This document shows positions 1 to 8,671 of a stretch of 47,698 nt of DNA, piece by piece. The DNA is from Candidatus Zixiibacteriota bacterium. Lineage in GTDB: Bacteria; Zixibacteria; MSB-5A5; CAIYYT01. Position numbers and translations under genes: made by a program. The notes under the pieces are model-generated. The model was not told where the DNA came from. It saw only the letters and a program-made list of their open reading frames with translations, and did no database searches. Positions within the stretch are counted from its first letter, which is position 1. Every line of letters begins with the position of its first letter. The stretch covers positions 1-47,698 of the forward strand of contig JADYYF010000052.1 of NCBI GenBank assembly GCA_020853795.1, given 5' to 3'.

Positions 1-1079
1 CCCATCGGATGCGAGTTGCGGTGGACGTCGGCATGGCAGGTGCGGCACATGGTCATCACGTCGCTGTTCACGAGATACCGCGCATTGTCGGCGCCGTGCG
101 GCGCATGACAACTCGAGCACTCCTGGCCCGGATGCGTCATGTACTTCGGCTTGTCCTTCGCCGGCACGTCGGTGAAGTGGCAGCGCGTGCACAACGTTTG
201 TTGGCTCGAGGCCATCAGAGCGCCGACATTGGAAGCGTGCGGATTGTGGCAGTTGGTGCACGACCGATCGCCATCGATATGCGCGTGAAATTCTGCTTTG
301 CGCGCGCCGGCCTGGTCTTCATGACACTTCAGACAGATATCGGCTACTGAACCGCCAATCGCGAATGACTTGCCGCCGCCGGCGTGGCACTCTGAGCACT
401 CTCCGCTTTCGAACGGCGCATGTTGATTGGCCATCAGCAGCCCGCGGTGCGACGAAGCATGGGGATCATGGCAGGTTGAACAATCGGCATCTGCCAGGTC
501 ATAGCCTTTGTGAACAGTCATGAACTGCTGGTTCTGCGGATGGCAATCAAAGCACAACTGCGGAACGGCCTTGGCCAGAATCCCTTGATGCTCGGATCCG
601 TGCGGCGCATGGCACTGCGAGCAGTTGCGATTCGCCACCGGGGAGTGGACCTGCGCCTGCTTCAGCCAGTCAGCGACCGCCGGGTGGCAACTCTGGCACA
701 GCTCGCCTTGCGACTGCACCAGTTGATTGCGGAAATCGGAGGCGTGCGGATCGTGACACGACAAACACTCGCCGTTTGCGGCGGGTTGGTGCTTCGAAGG
801 TAGCGTGGCGACCTGTTTCAGATCTTCGTGGCAACTCTGACACAATTCGCCTGAATTCTCCTTCAGCAGCGCCGCATGGCGCGACGCATGCGGATTGTGG
901 CAGTCGGAACACTTGCCCTCGGCAAAAGCCGTATGCGGACTCTTCTTCTTCAGTTCAACCTGGATATCGTCGTGGCACGCAAGACACACCCCCGGTTCGT
1001 CGACCTTGACGACTTGCGCAATCAGCGGCGCAGCCGCGGCCAGCACCACGATCATCAGTATCGCAAGACGCGTCTTCAT
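1..1079 (-). CDS. Multiheme c-type cytochrome, at least 14 hemes (3' end off the window)
   Basis: Reading the minus strand from ATG at 1079 gives an open frame to the window edge, about 359 residues. A Sec signal peptide (starts MKTRLAILMIVV, hydrophobic to about residue 22) is followed by 14 CXXCH heme motifs (for example CLACH, CSDCH, CQSCH, CFDCH, CRTCH). Motifs of the type LCxxCH alternate with CxxCHxPH, the pattern of the doubled-CXXCH cytochrome family. The start ATG overlaps the stop of the upstream 26-heme gene (ATGA), and a GGAGG lies about 7 nt upstream, so the two are translationally coupled. It is probably periplasmic or at the outer surface and carries electrons as a heme wire. 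The C-terminus is not seen, so the total heme number and any anchor are unknown. Confidence 0.9.
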   Translation of the reverse strand, partial: MKTRLAILMIVVLAAAAPLIAQVVKVDEPGVCLACHDDIQVELKKKSPHTAFAEGKCSDCHNPHASRHAALLKENSGELCQSCHEDLKQVATLPSKHQPAANGECLSCHDPHASDFRNQLVQSQGELCQSCHPAVADWLKQAQVHSPVANRNCSQCHAPHGSEHQGILAKAVPQLCFDCHPQNQQFMTVHKGYDLADADCSTCHDPHASSHRGLLMANQHAPFESGECSECHAGGGKSFAIGGSVADICLKCHEDQAGARKAEFHAHIDGDRSCTNCHNPHASNVGALMASSQQTLCTRCHFTDVPAKDKPKYMTHPGQECSSCHAPHGADNARYLVNSDVMTMCRTCHADVHRNSHPM

Positions 1080-3052
1080 TCCTTGCCTCCGTTCTGCGGA
1101 GTCTCCGTGTGGCAGGCGTCGCACGCTCCGCCGGAGAACGGTTCATGGCCGTTTTTCAGCATCAAAGTGGCTTCCTTGGCGCCGTGGGGATCATGACACT
1201 TGCGGCAGTCGATCTGGCTGCCCGCCAGTCCCAGGTGCTTGCTCCTGAATTCTTGATCGTCGCCGTCATGGCAGGTCAAGCAGGCCATGGGGACCGGTTC
1301 ACTCAGAAGGGAGGTCAACTCGCTCGTGTGCGGCTTGTGACAACTGCCGCATTCATCCTTCGCCGGAGCGTGCGCGACACCCTTGGTCAAGACTTCGTCG
1401 ATATCTTTGTGGCAGTTCAAGCACAGCCGCGGCTCCTTGTCGAGCAGAAGATTCTTGATCTTACCGGCGTGCGGCTTGTGACAGGCGGCGCAATCTCCGT
1501 TCGTCACTGGTTGATGCATGCTGACGGCATTGGCGTCAATCACGTCGGAATGGCACTCGCCACACAACTGCGCCGGAGCCTGCGTCAACAGCCCCTTGAA
1601 GTTGGTGGCGTGCGGAGCATGGCAGGAACTGCAACTGCCCTCCGCAAAGGGGGGATGGACGACGGTGTTGCTGCTGTCCGCAATTACGGCCTGATGGCAA
1701 CTGCCGCAGAGCCGGTCCGGCGCGGCAGCCAGCAGCGGCTTGATCGCGGCGCCGTGCGGATTGTGGCACTTGGTGCACTCGCCCGCCTTAATCGGCAAAT
1801 GGACGCTGGTCTGTCCCATCCAGCTATTGACATCACTATGACATTCGGTGCACAGGTCACCTTCACTCTTACTCAACAGCTTCTCGTGAACCGACCCATG
1901 CGGAGCGTGGCAGTCCGTGCACAGACCGTCGCTGAACGGCGCGTGTTGGCTGGCGGCCGTCATCAAGGCCCCGAGGTCCGAATGGCAGTCGAGACAAAGG
2001 GTGTTCGTGTCCTTCGTAAGCAGATGCTGTTTGGTCTTACCGTGGGCGGCGTGGCACTGTGCGCAATTCTCCCGAACCGGTTGATGCGCCGACACGCCGG
2101 TCAATTGCGACTGCACATCGTCGTGACACTCCATGCACAGCGCGGATTCCTTCTTTGCCAGCAGCTTTGGTTCGCGCGATCCGTGCGGATTGTGGCACGT
2201 CAGACATTCAGCCTCGGCGACCGGCGGATGACTGCCGGCCGGAGCCACTTCGCCACGGTCATGGCACGACAAACACAACTCGTTCCCGTCACCCTGAAGT
2301 GCGAATGGCTCGCCCGTACCCGGCTCCTGGTGGCACGTTGTGCATTCGCCGCCTTCAACCGGCGCATGGATCGAATTGGCGAACAACTTGGGCGATTCCG
2401 AAGAATGCGGCGAGTGGCATAGCCCGCAATCCTTCGTTTCAACGGCGAAGGCGCCGTGTGCCGTCTTGAAAGCCGGGGCAGTGGGACTGTGACACTCGGC
2501 GCAGAGTTCGCCTTGCCCCTTCTTCAGCAGTGCCGGATGATCGCTGCCGTGAACTTCGTGGCACGCCGAGCAGTCCTGCTTCGCCGGGCTATGGACAAAT
2601 TGCTTCTCGTGCTCCGTGCGGTCGTGACAGGTGAAGCACACCTCGCGGGATTTGGCCACCAGCATCCCGGGCTGATCGCCGGCATGGGGGTTGTGACACT
2701 TGGAACACTCGCCCTGCTTCGCCGGCGCGTGCAAATACGCCCGCTCCATTCCCAGTTCCGTTTTGCTGTGACACTGGTAACACAGGGCCGCTCCCGTTTC
2801 CTTGAGTCGCAACATTCCCACCAGTCCGTGCGGCTTATGGCACGATTGGCAGTCCTTGTCCGCGAACGGCTGGTGCTTGTACTTCCCCTTGAAGTCCCCG
2901 ATTGAATGGCACTCCAGGCAGTTGCCTTCCGCTGAAAATCGCTTGCCGCGCTTGACCTGCGCATTCGCCGTAACCGCCGCTAACACGGCGACCGCCAGCA
3001 CCAGCGCTACGATTCGGCGTCTTTGAATCCTTGCGCGGCGTGTTGCGTCCAT
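1076..3052 (-). CDS. 26-heme c-type cytochrome
   Basis: The protein has 658 residues from ATG at 3052, chosen because it begins a clean signal peptide (MDATRRARIQRRRIVALVL, then a hydrophobic stretch ending in ANAQ) with a GGAG upstream. An in-frame extension to 3127 would run into the preceding gene. I count 26 CXXCH motifs, about one per 25 residues, in a regular unit in which LCxxCH is followed some 20 residues later by CxxCHxPHG. The His in the xPH element is a plausible distal heme ligand, as in doubled-CXXCH families. No other domain is visible, so the chain is essentially a heme scaffold. It follows a parvulin gene and a beta-barrel gene on the same strand, which suggests a periplasmic or surface electron conduit partner. 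Heme count is seen; conduit role is inferred. Confidence 0.93.
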   Translation of the reverse strand: MDATRRARIQRRRIVALVLAVAVLAAVTANAQVKRGKRFSAEGNCLECHSIGDFKGKYKHQPFADKDCQSCHKPHGLVGMLRLKETGAALCYQCHSKTELGMERAYLHAPAKQGECSKCHNPHAGDQPGMLVAKSREVCFTCHDRTEHEKQFVHSPAKQDCSACHEVHGSDHPALLKKGQGELCAECHSPTAPAFKTAHGAFAVETKDCGLCHSPHSSESPKLFANSIHAPVEGGECTTCHQEPGTGEPFALQGDGNELCLSCHDRGEVAPAGSHPPVAEAECLTCHNPHGSREPKLLAKKESALCMECHDDVQSQLTGVSAHQPVRENCAQCHAAHGKTKQHLLTKDTNTLCLDCHSDLGALMTAASQHAPFSDGLCTDCHAPHGSVHEKLLSKSEGDLCTECHSDVNSWMGQTSVHLPIKAGECTKCHNPHGAAIKPLLAAAPDRLCGSCHQAVIADSSNTVVHPPFAEGSCSSCHAPHATNFKGLLTQAPAQLCGECHSDVIDANAVSMHQPVTNGDCAACHKPHAGKIKNLLLDKEPRLCLNCHKDIDEVLTKGVAHAPAKDECGSCHKPHTSELTSLLSEPVPMACLTCHDGDDQEFRSKHLGLAGSQIDCRKCHDPHGAKEATLMLKNGHEPFSGGACDACHTETPQNGGKE

Positions 3053-3098
3053 TCCCGGCTTCACTCCAATCCTCTCAGTCTGCCCGCTCCCGCGTCGT

Positions 3099-4745
3099 CT
3101 AATTCCCGGCGCCGAGATAATTCTCAATCGCCTCGTCGAACAGCACTACGGTAGAATTCGCACGCAACCGCTCCAGCGCCGCATCCAACAATTTCGTAAA
3201 CTTGGCCTGGAACATCGCTTCGCGAATCTTCATCTCAACTTCGTCCATCTTCTTCAGTTCCCCCTGCCGCCGGTCCAGAATCTTGAAGATGACCCACCCA
3301 TCTTCCGTCGGATAAGCCTGCGAACTGCCACCCACCTTGAGCTGCTCGAGATCGGCACGGATCGACGGCGGAAATGCCGCCAACGAAACCCACTGGACCC
3401 GTTCGGCCAGTTCCTTGGCATCTTTGCGGAATCGCCCGGCCACGTATTCGAAATCCGCGCCCTCGCGCAGCAACGCCACCGCGCTATCCGCGGCCGCTGC
3501 CGCCGCCACCGTCACTTCGCGAATGTTGATCTGATCCGGATCGCGAAAATCAGCTTCGTGCTCGCTATAGTACTGCTGAAACTCGTCGTGATTGAATTTG
3601 ATCGCGGCGACAATCGTCTCCTTCAAGTAGATCTCGATCAGCGCGCTGTCGCTCGCTGTGACCAATTGCCGGACTATGCGCTCGTCCGTATCCAACCCGG
3701 CGTCGATACCCGCGCGATAGAGGACGGCTTCCTGCAGCAGTCCGTCCAGCGCCTGATAAAGGAGCGTTGCCACCGGAGCGGTGGCATTCGACATCGCCGT
3801 GTGCGCGGTCGCCTGGCGCAGGCGATTCTCGTCGACTAAAGCCTGGCCGGCGATCGTGGCGACGGGTCGCTCGCTGCCATACTGGAAGGTCGAATCCAGC
3901 ACCGAGGTCGTGTTCGCCACAATCGTCGCGATTGCCCCGCTGTCGATCACGACCGCGTAGCGGTCGCGCAGGCTTCCGACAAACCGCTTCCAGGCCGCCC
4001 CTGCGCTCTGTGTCCGCAGTGCCTCTCTGATCAGGCCTCGTAACGCCGGCAACTCTTCCGGATTCGCCGGCGCGGTATCTTCCACCCGCATGATGGCGCT
4101 CACTTGTCGATAGGGGAACGGACCGATCAGCTGACCTTTGGTCGCACCCTGCAGATAATCGCGCAAGTCCAATTCGACATTGGCCCAATACTTGAACGAG
4201 TGTAGCCCGCCCATATAGCGATGAACGTCCAGCGAGCGCTCTTTGGCCAGGCTGTCCATATCCGCGCCGGCCTTGACCTGCGCCACGAGCGATTCTGCCG
4301 CCGCCACGGTCTCGACCGCGATCGTACGGACCCGCACCTTGTGATAGTTGTCGCGAAAATATGCCGCGATGCTGTCCTCGCCGATACTGTCAATCGGCGG
4401 AAGGTTCTTGCGGACGTAAAGCCGTGACACGAGTTCACGCTTTTGCTCATCCAGAAATTCCCGGAAGTAGTCTTCGTCCGGAATTCCCAATGCCTTGGCC
4501 TCCTGAATGATCAAACGGTCGTTAACGAGCTTCTTCAGCAGTTTGTGGTAGTCAAAGTCGCCCTTCTGGCTGGCGGACATTCCGGAATGAATGCCGGCGA
4601 AGATGGCATCGATATCCGTTGTGAAGATTGAGTCACTGTTGACGACCGCCAGAAGCGCCCGCTCCGGCTGTTCCGCACCGGCGCTGCCCGCAAGCGCTAT
4701 CTTCCAAACTCCAAGTAGAAGTACTATCAATGATCGCGCCGACAT
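3099..4745 (-). CDS. Exported peptidyl-prolyl isomerase with duplicated SurA-N/parvulin units
   Basis: The protein has 548 residues from ATG at 4745 (GAAAGGAAA about 10 nt upstream); an earlier TTG at 4764-4766 would give seven extra residues before the signal peptide. After the signal peptide (cleavage near AGSAGAEQ) comes a SurA-N-like segment beginning LLAVVNSDSIFTTDID, then a parvulin-like segment at about residues 120-225. A second helical segment (around VATIAGQALVDENRL) and a second, better conserved parvulin segment follow, covering about the last 140 residues and including WVSLAAFPPSIRADL and DGWVIFKILD. Parvulins of this type assist folding of secreted or outer-membrane proteins. 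Here it lies between a barrel and two giant cytochromes and probably serves them. The stop is 46 nt upstream of the 26-heme start. Confidence 0.85.
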   Translation of the reverse strand: MSARSLIVLLLGVWKIALAGSAGAEQPERALLAVVNSDSIFTTDIDAIFAGIHSGMSASQKGDFDYHKLLKKLVNDRLIIQEAKALGIPDEDYFREFLDEQKRELVSRLYVRKNLPPIDSIGEDSIAAYFRDNYHKVRVRTIAVETVAAAESLVAQVKAGADMDSLAKERSLDVHRYMGGLHSFKYWANVELDLRDYLQGATKGQLIGPFPYRQVSAIMRVEDTAPANPEELPALRGLIREALRTQSAGAAWKRFVGSLRDRYAVVIDSGAIATIVANTTSVLDSTFQYGSERPVATIAGQALVDENRLRQATAHTAMSNATAPVATLLYQALDGLLQEAVLYRAGIDAGLDTDERIVRQLVTASDSALIEIYLKETIVAAIKFNHDEFQQYYSEHEADFRDPDQINIREVTVAAAAAADSAVALLREGADFEYVAGRFRKDAKELAERVQWVSLAAFPPSIRADLEQLKVGGSSQAYPTEDGWVIFKILDRRQGELKKMDEVEMKIREAMFQAKFTKLLDAALERLRANSTVVLFDEAIENYLGAGN

Positions 4746-4749
4746 GGTT

Positions 4750-5874
4750 TCAGTTTCCTTTCTCAATGCTCGTGGTTCCCGTGCGGCTTGGGCCCAGATC
4801 CCGATGTTCTTCCTCGATTAGCTTGTTGCAAGCGTGGTGAACCGCGGCCAAAGTCAATTCGCCGATTGCATACGTCCGGCCAATACCAAACAGCGTTTCG
4901 GTATCGGCGCCATCGCGAACAACCGATGTTGCCGCAGTCAGCTCGCCGGTCCGCGCGTCGATCATTCTCAGCGTCAGCTCGACATGCGGTCCGATTTCGC
5001 TATCACCGCCTCGGGAGGGAAGGAACTCCGTTACGATGCCGGTGACAATCGTGCCGACGCCAAGCTCGGCCGCCAACACGTCCGGCAGAGGGGCCACGGC
5101 GCCGCCCTGAACATTGATCCCAAGTTTCTGCTGCAACCGTGTCAGCTCGCCGGGTTCCAGCAGTCGATAACCGCGGCGGTGCAATTCATAGATCAGCGCT
5201 CCCGTCGCTGCGGCGCCGGCTCCGGCAAAATCGCAGGCGTTGTCAATCTCCACGACGGCGACACGCCCTCGCGCTGCCAGCGCGCGATCCTTCTTGGCCG
5301 GTTCCTCAATGGCGTCAGACCGCTGCGCAATCAGTTTGGCCGCGTCCTTCAACAACCGGTCGAGCACTTTGCTTGTCAGCGTTTCCACGAAGCTGATCCG
5401 GCCAATGCCGAATGCGCCCGCCTCGCCCTCGCCGCTGAGTGCACAGCGATTCAGCCAGACAATTCCTCCGTCTCTACAGTCGTAGGCGCGCAAATTCACC
5501 GCGACTTCGGGGTTCTCTTGCTCAAGATATAGTTCAATTGCGCCGGTCAGGATTACTTCGGCGCCCGTCGCCGCCGCAATCAGCGCGGCGCTGCTGCTGT
5601 CGCATTCTCCGATCAGCCGGAGACGATGACTGCGCATCAAGCCCCGCAGCGTGTCGGCGGCCACCAAGTCGAATCCCGCCGCCGTCAGCCGGTCGCGCAG
5701 ACTCGCCTCAATCGCCTTTGCCCCTTGCATCGACTCAGAGTAGTTTGCCAGTGGGATCAGCGCCAGTCGCGGCAAGGTCGCGGCGATAGCAGTCGCTGTC
5801 GAAAGCAGAGCCAGCAGACACAAAATCATCAGTTTTGCGGGAATTGCGGAGAATCCAAGTCGGCTCGGCAACAT
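4750..5874 (-). CDS. Exported protein with two CsgG/GNA1162-like domains
   Basis: The protein has 374 residues from ATG at 5874, chosen because it starts a signal peptide (MLPSRLGFSAIPAKLMILCL, cleavage near AIAA). The mature chain has two similar alpha/beta units. One starts LPRLALIPLANYSE and contains LRDRLTAAGFDLVAADTL and ATGAEVILTGAI. The other starts RVAVVEIDNACDF and contains LHRRGYRLLEPGELTRL and LGVGTIVTGIVTEFLP. The pattern of an IP/VE strand, a 'RGY/AGFxLV' strand and a 'G..ILTG' strand is that of CsgG-like and LpoB-like periplasmic proteins. No lipobox Cys is present. It begins 5 nt after the lipoprotein gene and ends 4 nt before the parvulin gene, so it is certainly co-transcribed. 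Function is unproven; a periplasmic assembly or structural role at the outer membrane is a guess. Confidence 0.7.
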   Translation of the reverse strand: MLPSRLGFSAIPAKLMILCLLALLSTATAIAATLPRLALIPLANYSESMQGAKAIEASLRDRLTAAGFDLVAADTLRGLMRSHRLRLIGECDSSSAALIAAATGAEVILTGAIELYLEQENPEVAVNLRAYDCRDGGIVWLNRCALSGEGEAGAFGIGRISFVETLTSKVLDRLLKDAAKLIAQRSDAIEEPAKKDRALAARGRVAVVEIDNACDFAGAGAAATGALIYELHRRGYRLLEPGELTRLQQKLGINVQGGAVAPLPDVLAAELGVGTIVTGIVTEFLPSRGGDSEIGPHVELTLRMIDARTGELTAATSVVRDGADTETLFGIGRTYAIGELTLAAVHHACNKLIEEEHRDLGPSRTGTTSIEKGN

Positions 5875-5879
5875 AGCAG

Positions 5880-6458
5880 CTACTTCACCAGCGTCTTGAT
5901 GACCTTGCGCACGCACTTGCGTGCAACCTCGCTCTGCGATCGCTGGCCGGTTCCGAACAGCGAGGCAAAGAATCCGCGGCTGCCCTCGGTATGTGTCGCC
6001 GACCACACCGTTTGTGCGCTTTCGGTTTCAATCATGCGGACGTCGAGCGTCACGACCGTGCCTTCGTTGGCGGCGGCTCGGGCGCCGGACGACTCGTTAA
6101 CCGTCCCCAGAATAATCCCCTGAACCCCCAGCGCTTGTCCCAGTTGCTTCGCCTGCTCTTCCGTCAACAGATCGAATCGGGTGATATTCATCCGGCTCGT
6201 CGCGCTCAACACCTCGCCCGGCTCGACGATGTCAAAGGCGTCGGTTGCCAGCAGCTCGGTGATGAACAAATGCGTCACGCGTGCGCTCGCACCCTGATCG
6301 TTGGAAAGATTCTCGAACGGCAACACGGCGACCCTCTCGACAAACGCGAAGTTATAGTCGCGGTGAATAAAGACCGTGGAGCCCATTCCGGCACACCCGG
6401 CGATGACACCAATGCCAAGAGCCGCGATCATGACTGCAAGGATTCGAAGCTGTCTCAC
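5880..6458 (-). CDS. Outer-membrane lipoprotein, CsgG/GNA1162-like
   Basis: The protein has 192 residues, starting at GTG 6458 with AAGGG about 11 nt upstream. The N-terminus is a lipoprotein signal with lipobox VIAGC (Cys22), followed by GMGSTV. The mature part has the CsgG-superfamily pattern: FVERVAVLPFENLSND, then ARVTHLFITELLATDAFDIVEP, then LGQALGVQGIILGTVNE, and TLDVRMIETESAQTVWS. Residue +2 after the lipid-modified Cys is Ala, consistent with Lol-dependent transfer to the outer membrane. It lies 14 nt downstream of the beta-barrel gene and 5 nt upstream of the two-domain CsgG-like gene. A role as a small accessory lipoprotein of the barrel complex is inferred from position only. Confidence 0.8.
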   Translation of the reverse strand: MRQLRILAVMIAALGIGVIAGCAGMGSTVFIHRDYNFAFVERVAVLPFENLSNDQGASARVTHLFITELLATDAFDIVEPGEVLSATSRMNITRFDLLTEEQAKQLGQALGVQGIILGTVNESSGARAAANEGTVVTLDVRMIETESAQTVWSATHTEGSRGFFASLFGTGQRSQSEVARKCVRKVIKTLVK

Positions 6459-6472
6459 GGATTAGTACCCTT

Positions 6473-8575
6473 TCAAAGCCCGGTTCTCAGCCCAACGTGT
6501 ACGGATTGGTTCTTGCCCCCGCCCGCCGAAGTCAGATCACTCCGGCTGTACGACCCGGTCAGCACCGTCCGTCCCGAAAAGGCATACTCGACCTGCCCGC
6601 TGTATCGCTCGCTGCGCGAGTCGTTGCCGTTTTCATAATCCGACAGATTGACCGCGGCCGCCGTTGTCAGTTTCCGCGACAGCAGCCAACTGACTGAGTA
6701 ATCTTGATTCAGATATCGGGTGTGGTTGTCGCGCGTCAGATCGACGTTGCCGCGTAACTGGATCGCTGCGGTCAAGCGCAAGCCGAAATCGGCGGTATAC
6801 TGATTGCGATTGCGCACATTACCCGCCTGATCCTTGGTGCGTTGATGAAAGTAGCTGCCTTCGGCATCGAGGCCCGGGATTATCCGGCCGTTCACGGCGG
6901 CGCGATAATTCCAATTGTCGAAGCCGGTATTATTGAGCATGACCGTATTGCGACCGCCTCCAAACTCCTGCGTAATCGTCAGTCGTGGAAAGATTTCTCC
7001 GCGGACGCGCGCCGTCGCAAAGTTCATCTCTTGTGATTTCACGTCGGCAATATAATTGTCCCGATGGGCCAGCGACATCGAAAACGTTAGCGTTTCCAAC
7101 GGCCGATACTGCAGGTCATAATTGGCCGCAAGCGTGCGGTCTACGTCCACACGCGAATATTCGTAATCAATCAATCCGATCTGCACGCGCGCATTTTGGC
7201 TCAAGGCCGCATTAGTCTGATTGTGCAGACCGAAGGTATAGTAAGTCTCGTCGCGACCTTGATTCAAGGAACTGCCTCCATCGCGACGCAACGCGACATT
7301 GGCCGATGCACTCCAATTCTTGCTCAGATTGAGGCTGTTGTTCAATGTTGCCAGATGGACCTGTTGTGTGCGCTTGGCGACTCCCGTTTCGTCCAGACGC
7401 AGCAAAGCGGAGAACTCCGTCACCATCACGCTGTCGATTTCGTTCAAGCCCTGGTTGACGGCTTTGATGTATCGTGTCGCCGTCTCCGGGAAGGTCACTT
7501 CATAGCGGCTGAAGCCCGGGCTGTATTGGGAAGTCGCCCCTGCGATGGCTGTCCACAGCAGGTTGTCCTCGGATCCGTAGATATCCCAACGCACATTGTT
7601 GCCCGAAGGACGATCGGTATAGATATAGAGCAGCGAGACTTCCCGCTGGAATCCCAAATCGCCCCCGATATTCTGGTTCACACGATTGTCGCCGATGTCG
7701 ATGCGCGGCAACGTCGCCGCCGTCAGGTCTCCATCAATCAGGGCGCTGACCGAGTCCAAGCTGCCCTGGTCCGGCGTCGCGTCGCTGGCATAAAGCCCGG
7801 TCAGCACGGGGACCTCGATCGGAATCGGATCAAAGGCCAGGTTCTTGTCTTGTTCATGCTTGTAGGTAAAGTCGTAGCTGACCGTCGTCCGGAGCCGGCC
7901 GCCCATCATCATCTGTAGATGTGAGAATTGCGCCCCCAAAAGATTGTTGGTCTGCTCGACGTGCTGCGACCGGTTCAGCGTCTGCTTGTGCGAGTAGTTG
8001 GAGGTAACAGCCGTCGTCGTACCCGTGTAACCGACTCCAAGCATCGCCAGGCGATCCCGCGTATCCCGATCCTGTCGGTTCGCTTCATTGTAGAGCTTCT
8101 CCTGAAGCAGCCGCAAGCGCACCCAGGGACGGTTGACCACCTGCGAGCGCACGGTCACGCCTGCGCTCTCGTTGATCAGGTGGGTCAGGCGGTCATTGCT
8201 CTTGGAATCGCGGCGCATCACCTGTGCCGCGGCCGCAACCCAGCTTTGCGCCCACGTCATTTCGCCCGACGGCTGAAACTCACTTTGCCACGTGTTGGCG
8301 CCGATGGTCTGACTCAGCCCGAAATTGTAGTAACGGACATTGGCGCGCGTCAGCAGACTGCGCAGGAACCGCTTCTGCCAGCCGACATTGTATTCCTGAT
8401 CAACGCTTTCCTGCGTGTTCTGATCCTGCTTGGTTGATCCATAGCCAAGCCGCAAGTCCGCCGTGAGATTATTCGAGATGCGCCCGTGAGCGGATGGCGA
8501 CAAAATCAGCGCCAACAGCGCCGCCAGAAGCAATCGCTCCGCGGCTCTGACTAAATTGACTCTGCTTTGTCGCAT
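6473..8575 (-). CDS. Outer-membrane beta-barrel protein with discoidin-like insert; candidate electron-conduit porin
   Basis: The protein has 700 residues from ATG at 8575 (GGGAG 8 nt upstream; a GTG at 8584 is less likely). A signal peptide (cleavage near PSAHG) is followed by many alternating amphipathic strands rich in Asn, Arg and Tyr, typical of a large barrel, and the chain ends in strand VHVGLRTGL. Between about residues 255 and 395 the barrel pattern is interrupted by a segment resembling an F5/8-type C (discoidin) domain: ALIDGDLTAAT, REVSLLYIYTD, VRWDIYGSEDNLLWT, YEVTFPETATRYIKAVN. It is the first gene of a tight minus-strand run leading to two giant multiheme cytochromes, so I infer a porin-cytochrome conduit like MtrB or Omb/Ext systems, without clear sequence identity to those families. 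Confidence 0.75.
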   Translation of the reverse strand: MRQSRVNLVRAAERLLLAALLALILSPSAHGRISNNLTADLRLGYGSTKQDQNTQESVDQEYNVGWQKRFLRSLLTRANVRYYNFGLSQTIGANTWQSEFQPSGEMTWAQSWVAAAAQVMRRDSKSNDRLTHLINESAGVTVRSQVVNRPWVRLRLLQEKLYNEANRQDRDTRDRLAMLGVGYTGTTTAVTSNYSHKQTLNRSQHVEQTNNLLGAQFSHLQMMMGGRLRTTVSYDFTYKHEQDKNLAFDPIPIEVPVLTGLYASDATPDQGSLDSVSALIDGDLTAATLPRIDIGDNRVNQNIGGDLGFQREVSLLYIYTDRPSGNNVRWDIYGSEDNLLWTAIAGATSQYSPGFSRYEVTFPETATRYIKAVNQGLNEIDSVMVTEFSALLRLDETGVAKRTQQVHLATLNNSLNLSKNWSASANVALRRDGGSSLNQGRDETYYTFGLHNQTNAALSQNARVQIGLIDYEYSRVDVDRTLAANYDLQYRPLETLTFSMSLAHRDNYIADVKSQEMNFATARVRGEIFPRLTITQEFGGGRNTVMLNNTGFDNWNYRAAVNGRIIPGLDAEGSYFHQRTKDQAGNVRNRNQYTADFGLRLTAAIQLRGNVDLTRDNHTRYLNQDYSVSWLLSRKLTTAAAVNLSDYENGNDSRSERYSGQVEYAFSGRTVLTGSYSRSDLTSAGGGKNQSVHVGLRTGL

Positions 8576-8589
8576 TTCGCTCACTCCCT

Positions 8590-8620
8590 AAAAAACGCCC
8601 GACCTCGCGATCGGGCGTTT
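8590..8620 (-). terminator. Rho-independent terminator of the NHL/OmcS-like operon
   Basis: On the minus strand ACGCCCGA (8618-8611) pairs perfectly with TCGGGCGT (8602-8595) around an 8-nt loop and runs into six T residues (8595-8590). The stem can extend by two A-T pairs using the T tract. It lies about 50 nt after the cytochrome stop at 8672 and directly before the barrel gene start at 8575, so it separates the two transcription units. Confidence 0.85.
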
Positions 8621-8671
8621 GGTTTTGCCCTTGCGGGCTTCGAGGTCACTCATCATGACCCGATTTTTCGA

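Noticed and set aside
1109-2422. A 437-residue open frame on the plus strand opposite the 26-heme gene
   Set aside because: It is the antisense of regularly spaced CXXCH codons, which happen to lack stops. It has no ribosome site, and the opposite strand has 26 heme motifs.
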